From contig JAFZOC010000214.1 of NCBI GenBank assembly GCA_017550765.1, forward strand, positions 1 to 7,254: a stretch of DNA of 7,254 bases, written 5' to 3'. Positions 6,101 through 7,254 of the stretch are shown here, piece by piece. Every line of letters starts with the position of its first letter. The stretch's first letter is position 1. Source of the stretch: Oscillospiraceae bacterium (lineage in GTDB: Bacteria > Bacillota_A > Clostridia > Oscillospirales > Oscillospiraceae). Below the pieces are notes generated by a model. That model made no database searches. It was not told the DNA's origin and saw nothing but the letters and a program-made list of their open reading frames with translations. Both the position numbers and the translations under genes were made by a program.

Positions 6101-7241
6101 CGACGTAGTCGTTCGTTCCCGGACCATAGTAGGCCATGAGCAAGAACTCCATAGAGCCAAAGACCGCCGGAAAATCATAGCTGCCGTTGGCTTGGGGTGC
6201 TGTGATCTCGTCGTAGTACTCAAAATAATAGTCTTTGTACCGGATCTCCACCCGCAGGGGCTTGAAATTCGTTGTCCAGGTGCAGTGGTATTTTAGCGTA
6301 GCGGGATCATAGCTGCCGTCCTGAGGCTGGACGGTAAACACGAGAGGATCGGTCGTTACGGTAAAGATATTGCTGCTGACATAGTCGTTCGTACCCGTAC
6401 CATAGTAGGCCATGAGCAAGAACTCCATAGAGCCAAAGACCGCCGGAAAATCATAGCTGCCGTTGGCTTGGGGGGCTGCGATCTCGTCGTAGTACTCAAA
6501 ATAATAGTCTTTGTACCGGATCTCCACCCGCAGGGGCTTGAAGCTCGTCGTCCAGGTGCAGTGGTATTTCAGCGTAGCGGGATCATAGATGCCGTCCTGG
6601 GGTTGGGTGATGAAATAGTACTCATCGTTCAACTCGTCAGTGATGGGCTCGTCCGGAAGGGCCTCAGGTCCTTCGGTGGGGATACCGATGGAGCCCTTTT
6701 CCGTTCCCTCATCCGGAGCCTCTTCATCTTCGGGCTCTTCCGATCCGTCTGCGGTCTCCTCTGTCGATATCTCGGCAGGATCTCCTTCTGGGGCTTCAGC
6801 TGCAGGCTCTGTCTCCGATGCGTATGCATCAACGTCCACCACAGGCTCCAAGGTCACAGAAAAGGGCAGACTGAGCAGAAACTCCTCGCCGTAATAGGCG
6901 CGAAGATAGAACACCGTCTGCTCTTCCGGAGCAGCAAGCTCCATCTCGGCAGCCGCGGGGTCCAGCTCCTCCACGGGAATCAGCGCCGGCTCCTCGCCCT
7001 CAAGCGGGCCGACCGGGGCCTCGGCCCCTGCAGGGTCTTCCCGTACCAGCTCCAGCCGGTCGGGCTCTTGATTCAGCGCCCAGGTGACGGAATAGCTCTC
7101 CCCCGGGGCATGGCTGCCGCTCTCCGGCTGCAGGATGAAGGCCGGCGCTTCCTCTGTTTCGGCAAAAGCTGCCGCTGGAAACAGGCTGAACATCATGACC
7201 AGCGCCAGGAGAAGACACGCGATGCGTTTCATCGTTTTCAT
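1..7241 (-). CDS. Giant secreted leucine-rich-repeat surface protein with EF-hand-like caps and C-terminal dockerin (3' end outside window)
   Basis: The frame starts with ATG at 7241 and runs 2413 codons to base 3 without a stop; the last two bases begin a further codon of the form ATN. The start is chosen because GGAGGA lies seven bases upstream and the protein opens with a Sec signal peptide. Layout by residue: signal 1-27; degenerate Ig-like 28-137; acidic linker 138-206; three 92-residue Ig-like repeats 207-482; BspA-type LRR modules 483-613, 614-904, 905-1033, 1034-1242; EF-hand/LRR modules 1243-1515, 1516-1805, 1806-2053, 2054-2281; InlB-B-like domain 2282-2363; dockerin 2369 onward. 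No enzyme domain, LPXTG motif or lipobox is visible. Such proteins in clostridia and Bacteroidetes are cell-surface binding proteins, so adhesion or ligand binding is inferred. The dockerin suggests attachment to a cohesin protein. Perhaps 10-25 codons are missing at the C-terminus, judged from usual dockerin length. The exact ligand is unknown. Confidence 0.96.
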   Translation of the reverse strand, partial: MKTMKRIACLLLALVMMFSLFPAAAFAETEEAPAFILQPESGSHAPGESYSVTWALNQEPDRLELVREDPAGAEAPVGPLEGEEPALIPVEELDPAAAEMELAAPEEQTVFYLRAYYGEEFLLSLPFSVTLEPVVDVDAYASETEPAAEAPEGDPAEISTEETADGSEEPEDEEAPDEGTEKGSIGIPTEGPEALPDEPITDELNDEYYFITQPQDGIYDPATLKYHCTWTTSFKPLRVEIRYKDYYFEYYDEIAAPQANGSYDFPAVFGSMEFLLMAYYGTGTNDYVSSNIFTVTTDPLVFTVQPQDGSYDPATLKYHCTWTTNFKPLRVEIRYKDYYFEYYDEITAPQANGSYDFPAVFGSMEFLLMAYYGPGTNDYVVSDIFTVTDDSLMFLVQPRDGSFDPDSQSYLASWQTNFSPLRVEILYRSVYFELYYEITEPQANGSYEFPSTSGTKEYLLKAYYGPGTNDYVSSSTFVVSDQPVVTSGDCGFMEATSVHWSYANHTLTLSGNGFTGDFPSMSIVPWDHLRSQITTVVVEEGIQDVGAYTFQDCLNLETVYLPSTVVKIGDYAFINCPKLADVYWNIGEQGMWDVTWTPARNTSLAEAAKHFAFIAEGQAGPSLTWKLANDGVLSFSGSGAMYNWTSSEPAPWYPYRSSITQVRLVNVTTVGDYAFRGCSKISSVSFPSDLTYLGVRAFGSCSSLANVYWAAPSYTNVTVIPESCFSGCSSLQSFPVPKKCAVIGQGAFSGCDALTTVSFPEGSALTTVGKRAFYSCDALKNISLPEGVTSLGDEAFYNCKSLTSFPLPSTLTSLGEYCFSGCSAVTGVVTIPAGITEIPERCFLNCSGFYKLELSPGTDQIGPYAFSGCSKLTQVDYDGFRVQWEQETTLDSSGNAALINAHFTWLFRTGTLSGDGVHWSLYGGPGKLEIWGSGATPNWPGTPEAAPWYAYRDYIQIIDVHAGVTQIGAYAFSNCASLTTVYLPDSLTLVGGAAFLNDIKLADVWYSGSLVERQAKLSIDTPNYPLESAKWHYTEIGGPVTGTDLSWLLDEDGTLRIYWDEDSMDQGEMAIPDYNDYRDTPWYQFGDGNGVIFPMITSIQVDELVTGIGDYAFAGLDELTDVQIASTVTSIGEGAFMGCGSLVSVTIPDSVVTLGDNIFWGCGNLETATLPAGITEIPSGTFYGCEELTTVYLPGTLESIGTNAFSGCTSLTDIYFNGTSAQWAAIELDPGNDPVNSATLHFMPPEIAVDAVNFPDPAFRAYVAQYIDRDASGYLDDYELQEANVIYASDLGIASLQGIAFFSDLTHLDVSGNPLRGSLDLTTNTLLQNVNVSNCELNGLELTGLTHLNTLLCSDNDTGMSAPDLSTNLALEILDCHNCDGMEGLDLSANVHLTDLDCSWNQLESLDLSANTELQQLNCSHNSLTTLDLSENTELRQVFCNNNVLTNLELGQRHYSFITLSCYGNDLSFLDLTGCPRLRDAVLEGTVSVTDQYVEHRIGADYVQSDPDTILQASNEGIPIDAEHFPDDNFRAYVANELDPNGDLWLTLQELWAVEDMDCSEKGIASLQGVEWFTELQTLYCSGNELTSLRFTGNPLLKELDCSLNEELAALNVSSLARLEVLNCNGCLPLTQLSVSANTRLRELDCRECALTRLTLGVQEDLWYLDCSDNALASLDLSGCSSALQNLMCNDNALTGLDLSACPGLRTLDCWDNELTGLDLSLCQELIMADCHNNALTTLFLGHQPSMKELYCQHNSLTLLDVMDCPYLLDLVQTTEPIPYEDYVYYAKDACEFDLDPAVTVVQDHDGIPIDAEHFPDPAFRAYVHDIPDTDGNWYLSDAEIAATDTIYCNGLGIESLQGIHYFTALEDLDCSDNQITELDLSGNPSLLYLVCDANPLTELDPSDNGALISLSCVGCQLTSLDLVINHSLFTVDCSNNAALSELILPPVAGLWSLNCSGCALTSLDVVRSTDLTNLDCHGNGLTELALGQNDNLSSLDCSGNDLARVDIAFCPMLVDLVENGTFKEQDGAWIWYKPNTSYRLKVDPTTVPVVDHDGIPVDEEHFPDPAFRAYVAENCDTSRNGWLNEAEINAALEINVSGRGIETLEGILYFTSLEELVCYNNSLTELDLTDLTQLHYLDAHGNPFTTLDLSAYPSLTMVELQGTPSLTSLNVSGLTQLGYLDVSACGLTALDVSSCRDLTFLDVSSCHALDVLTLGRHEDLDCFYAYDTEQLSELDFTGSPHLAAGYLKGPDKVEDGVAWYYGTAELSCEMALDPGQAAIATKTIVVTVRSAQESPYGDPLVEIPGSGEYQSGQTLTLTAPAVARYTFQGWYCNGELYSTATEIGYALTLDSPDEVELVALYASDPYIPGDINGDGKVTVADVTLLAKYVKAKGQGVTIVPGAGNVDGSADGR
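153..398 (-). other. InlB B-repeat-like beta domain (residues 2282-2363)
   Basis: The domain reads K-T-I-V-V-T-V at its first strand, then a G-E-Y-x-S-G-Q-T-L-T-L-T-A-P motif, then Y-T-F-Q-G-W-Y-C-N-G-E-L, and closes with V-E-L-V-A-L-Y-A. This 'G..vtltA.p..y.F.gW..nG....' pattern is that of divergent InlB B-repeat or Listeria-Bacteroides repeat domains, which form small beta-grasp-like stalk domains in surface proteins. It separates the LRR solenoid from the dockerin. Only one copy is present. Confidence 0.75.
399..1082 (-). other. EF-hand-capped LRR module 4, cysteine-poor (residues 2054-2281)
   Basis: The module opens DGIPVDEEHFPDPAFRAYV, then a loop DTSRNGWLNEAE (978-1013) that fits the EF-hand pattern: Asp1, Ser3, Asn5, Gly6, Leu8, Glu12. 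LRRs follow, but the Cys of the L-D-C position is often replaced (LDAHGN, LDVSAC, LDVSSC, VELQGT), so the cysteine ladder is mostly lost or shifted by a few residues. It ends with WYYGTAELSCEMALDPG, the same linker type seen after the other modules, which here leads into the InlB-B-like domain rather than another cap. Confidence 0.85.
1031..1057 (-). repeat. 27-base direct repeat in FRAYV cap, copy 3
   Basis: Identical to 1775-1801 and 3458-3484. The start of the cap is conserved at the DNA level, not only as protein, which suggests recent module duplication or conversion. Confidence 0.85.
1083..1826 (-). other. EF-hand-capped LRR module 3 (residues 1806-2053)
   Basis: The module opens DGIPIDAEHFPDPAFRAYV, then a loop DTDGNWYLSDAE (1722-1757) with Asp1, Asp3, Asn5 and Glu12 present but Trp in place of Gly6. 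The LRRs include LDCSDNQI, LSCVGCQL, VDCSNNAAL, LNCSGCAL, LDCHGNGL and LDCSGNDL. One repeat has LDPSDN instead of LDLS, which should kink the parallel sheet. The end linker (WIWYKPNTSYRLKVDP..VPVVDHDG) is the clearest version of the inter-module beta linker. Confidence 0.87.
1775..1801 (-). repeat. 27-base direct repeat in FRAYV cap, copy 2
   Basis: Identical to 3458-3484 and 1031-1057. With the copy at 1031 the identity extends four more bases, and the flanking DGIP coding stretch is also closely similar. Confidence 0.85.
1827..2696 (-). other. EF-hand-capped LRR module 2 (residues 1516-1805)
   Basis: The module opens EGIPIDAEHFPDDNFRAYV, then a loop DPNGDLWLTLQE (2592-2627) that keeps Asp1, Asn3, Asp5 and Glu12 but has Leu where EF-hands carry Gly6. 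LRRs follow with repeated L-D-C or L-x-C positions (LYCSGNEL, LDCRECAL, LDCSDNAL, LMCNDNAL, LDCWDNEL, LYCQHNSL). It is the longest of the four capped modules. The cap DNA is also the most diverged: the stretch shared by modules 1, 3 and 4 differs here. Confidence 0.87.
2697..3515 (-). other. EF-hand-capped LRR module 1 (residues 1243-1515)
   Basis: The module opens with NFPDPAFRAYV, then a canonical EF-hand-like calcium loop DRDASGYLDDYE (3405-3440): Asp at 1, 3 and 9, Ser at 5, Gly at 6, Leu at 8, Glu at 12. After 'GIASLQGI.FF' come leucine-rich repeats of about 21 residues with consensus L-x-x-L-x-C-S-x-N-x-L-x-x-L-D-L-S (for example LDCSWNQL, LNCSHNSL, LSCYGNDL). The module ends in a short beta linker running into EGIPIDAEH. 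This cap-plus-LRR arrangement is known from clostridial and spirochaete surface proteins. Calcium binding is inferred from the loop residues. Confidence 0.88.
3458..3484 (-). repeat. 27-base direct repeat in FRAYV cap, copy 1
   Basis: This stretch, encoding the core of NFPDPAFRAYV, is identical base for base to 1775-1801 and 1031-1057. The copies are separated by about 1.7 and 0.74 kb. The second EF-hand module carries only a diverged version around 2645-2671. Confidence 0.85.
3516..4142 (-). other. BspA-type LRR module 4 with altered cap (residues 1034-1242)
   Basis: The cap begins L-S-W-L-L-D-E-D-G-T-L like the other modules. Instead of S-G-x-G it continues with an acidic insertion (YWDEDSMDQGEM) before T-P-W-Y. 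Five repeats follow: DYAFAGL (no Cys), GAFMGC, NIFWGC, GTFYGC and NAFSGC, with I-P or L-P turns and the classic ending D-I-Y-F-N-G-T..QW. The stretch ends S-A-T-L-H-F and passes through M-P-P-E into the EF-hand/LRR half. Confidence 0.86.
4143..4529 (-). other. BspA-type LRR module 3, short (residues 905-1033)
   Basis: The cap contains V-H-W-S-L, G-K-L-E-I-W-G-S-G, then A-P-W-Y and a strand I-I-D-V. Only two repeats follow: AYAFSNC and GAAFLND, the second having lost its usual Cys. The tail holds DVWYSGS and an amphipathic stretch ending K-W-H-Y. In layout it mirrors module 1 and is probably a duplicated short module. Confidence 0.84.
4530..5402 (-). other. BspA-type LRR module 2, the longest (residues 614-904)
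   Basis: The cap reads L-T-W-K-L-A-N-D-G-V-L, then S-G-S-G and A-P-W-Y. It is followed by about nine BspA-type repeats marked by YAFRGC, RAFGSC, SCFSGC, GAFSGC, RAFYSC, EAFYNC, YCFSGC, RCFLNC and YAFSGC. Each repeat is followed by a leucine/valine strand and often an LP or FP turn. The module closes with a 'V-D-Y-D-G..VQW' edge like those ending other BspA modules. This is the main uninterrupted solenoid of the first LRR half and the best candidate for a ligand surface there. Confidence 0.88.
5403..5795 (-). other. BspA-type LRR module 1 (residues 483-613)
   Basis: The module opens with a cap strand pair (VHWSYANHTLTLSGNGF) followed by a P-W motif and an I-x-x-V-x-V strand. Two BspA-type repeats follow (AYTFQDC..LETVYLP and DYAFINC..LADVYW), and the end is an amphipathic tail (residues near 590-613). 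The BspA/LRR_5 family repeat is about 23 residues with consensus I-G-x-x-A-F-x-x-C-x-x-L. Family members are secreted adhesins or receptors in oral and gut anaerobes and in trichomonads. Confidence 0.85.
5796..6071 (-). repeat. Ig-like tandem repeat 3 of 3, diverged (residues 391-482)
   Basis: This has the same 276-bp length and motif order as repeats 1 and 2 but is clearly older: about 57 of 92 residues match repeat 2. Kept features are V-Q-P, S-W core, NFSPLRVEI, PQANGSYEFP and AYYGPGTNDYV. The Cys two residues before the core Trp in repeats 1 and 2 is Ala here. The unit leads directly into the BspA-type region. Confidence 0.83.
6072..6347 (-). repeat. Ig-like tandem repeat 2 of 3 (residues 299-390)
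   Basis: This is the middle 276-bp unit. Its DNA is identical to repeat 1 over 75 bases (6123-6197 against 6399-6473) and again over 63 bases (6204-6266 against 6480-6542). Differences at the protein level are concentrated at the domain junctions. This indicates a recent duplication or ongoing gene conversion between units 1 and 2. Confidence 0.87.
6348..6623 (-). repeat. Ig-like tandem repeat 1 of 3 (residues 207-298)
   Basis: This is a 276-bp, 92-residue unit. Marks: F-I-T-Q-P-Q-D-G opening, C-T-W core tryptophan, P-L-R-V-E-I-R-Y strand, aromatic YYFEYYDEI stretch, QANGSYDFP turn, F-L-L-M-A-Y-Y-G strand and closing I-F-T-V-T. It matches repeat 2 at about 80 of 92 residues by eye count. The alternating hydrophobic strands and single core Trp suggest an Ig-like beta-sandwich acting as stalk or ligand-binding domain (inference). 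Confidence 0.85.
6624..6830 (-). other. Acidic, proline-rich low-complexity linker (residues 138-206)
   Basis: About 26 of these 69 residues are Asp or Glu and only one is basic; most of the rest are Pro, Ala, Thr, Gly and Ser. No hydrophobic core or repeat period is seen. It is most likely a disordered, extended spacer between the degenerate N-terminal domain and the tandem Ig-like repeats. It could also bind divalent cations weakly, which is speculation. Confidence 0.8.
6831..7160 (-). other. N-terminal degenerate Ig-like domain (residues 28-137)
   Basis: This domain is a diverged relative of the three tandem repeats that follow the linker. It begins with F-I-L-Q-P-E-S-G, matching F-I/T-x-Q-P-Q-D-G of the repeats, then has a core tryptophan (SVTWALN against CTWTTNF) and a charged 'L-E-L-V' strand matching 'RVEI'. 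It ends with F-Y-L-R-A-Y-Y-G, matching F-L-L-M-A-Y-Y-G, and a closing F-S-V-T strand like F-T-V-T. The middle is expanded with an Ala/Pro/Glu-rich insertion and lacks the aromatic YYFEYYDEI stretch. An Ig-like beta-sandwich fold is inferred from the pattern and length; I do not recognise a specific named family. Confidence 0.6.
7161..7241 (-). other. Sec signal peptide (residues 1-27)
   Basis: The N-terminus has a basic n-region (MKTMKR), a hydrophobic core rich in Leu, Val, Met and Ala, and a signal peptidase I site of AxA type (A25-F26-A27, cleaving before E28). Cys9 sits at the front of the hydrophobic core rather than after it, so this is not a lipoprotein signal. It shows that the protein is exported. 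Confidence 0.93.
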
Positions 7242-7248
7242 GATACCG

Positions 7249-7254
7249 TCCTCC
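7249..7254 (-). promoter_or_regulatory. Shine-Dalgarno site GGAGGA
   Basis: On the minus strand the bases just before the ATG read GGAGGA followed by a seven-base spacer. This is a near-perfect match to the anti-Shine-Dalgarno sequence at ideal spacing. It decides for Met1 (7241) over the in-frame Met4 (7232). The promoter lies beyond the window. Confidence 0.92.

Noticed and set aside
5796..6623. Mobile element or insertion as the source of the 276-bp repeats
   Set aside because: The repeats are in frame, encode complete domains, and have no inverted ends or transposase; internal duplication explains them.
7200..7241. Possible lipoprotein signal because of Cys9
   Set aside because: Cys9 lies before the hydrophobic core, without a lipobox, and an AxA signal peptidase I site follows at residues 25-27.
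1..7254. CRISPR-like or tandem-repeat array suggested by many similar short motifs
   Set aside because: The repeated motifs are codons of leucine-rich repeats (such as L-D-C-S-x-N-x-L) with variable wording. They have no constant repeat plus unique spacer structure.

Overview
The whole 7254-base window lies inside one very large protein-coding gene on the minus strand. Its start codon is at 7241 and the frame stays open, with no stop, to the left edge: 2413 full codons. The 3' end of the gene is outside the window. I read every codon of this frame by eye and found no stop or frameshift. The start is set by a GGAGGA ribosome-binding site seven bases upstream and a clear Sec signal peptide. Only 13 bases of upstream sequence are present, so no promoter, terminator or neighbouring gene can be seen, and there is no gene-free stretch.

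The product is a secreted mosaic surface protein; the visible mature part is roughly 260 kDa by length. In protein order (right to left in the window) it has: a signal peptide; a degenerate Ig-like domain; a 69-residue acidic Pro/Glu/Asp/Thr-rich linker; three Ig-like tandem repeats of exactly 276 bp (92 residues); four BspA-type leucine-rich repeat (LRR) modules carrying about 18 AF..C repeats; four modules in which an FPD..FRAYV/EF-hand-like cap precedes leucine-rich repeats of the type LDCS.N.L; one InlB-B-like 'GW' beta domain; and a type I dockerin cut by the window edge inside its second calcium loop. It thus has three different repeat families, each present about four times.

The organism is most likely an anaerobic, GC-rich gut Clostridia member (Oscillospiraceae/Ruminococcaceae-like). 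This is inferred from the strong GGAGGA site, GC-rich codon choice, and the combination of BspA LRRs, EF-hand-capped LRRs and a C-terminal dockerin. No taxonomic marker gene is present. The likely role is adhesion or binding of protein or glycan, displayed by docking onto a cohesin-bearing partner; that role is inference.

Long open frames on the plus strand (516-839, 1056-2378, 2880-6296) are codon-register antisense shadows of this gene and are not annotated as genes. They exist because the real gene almost never uses TTA, CTA or TCA.
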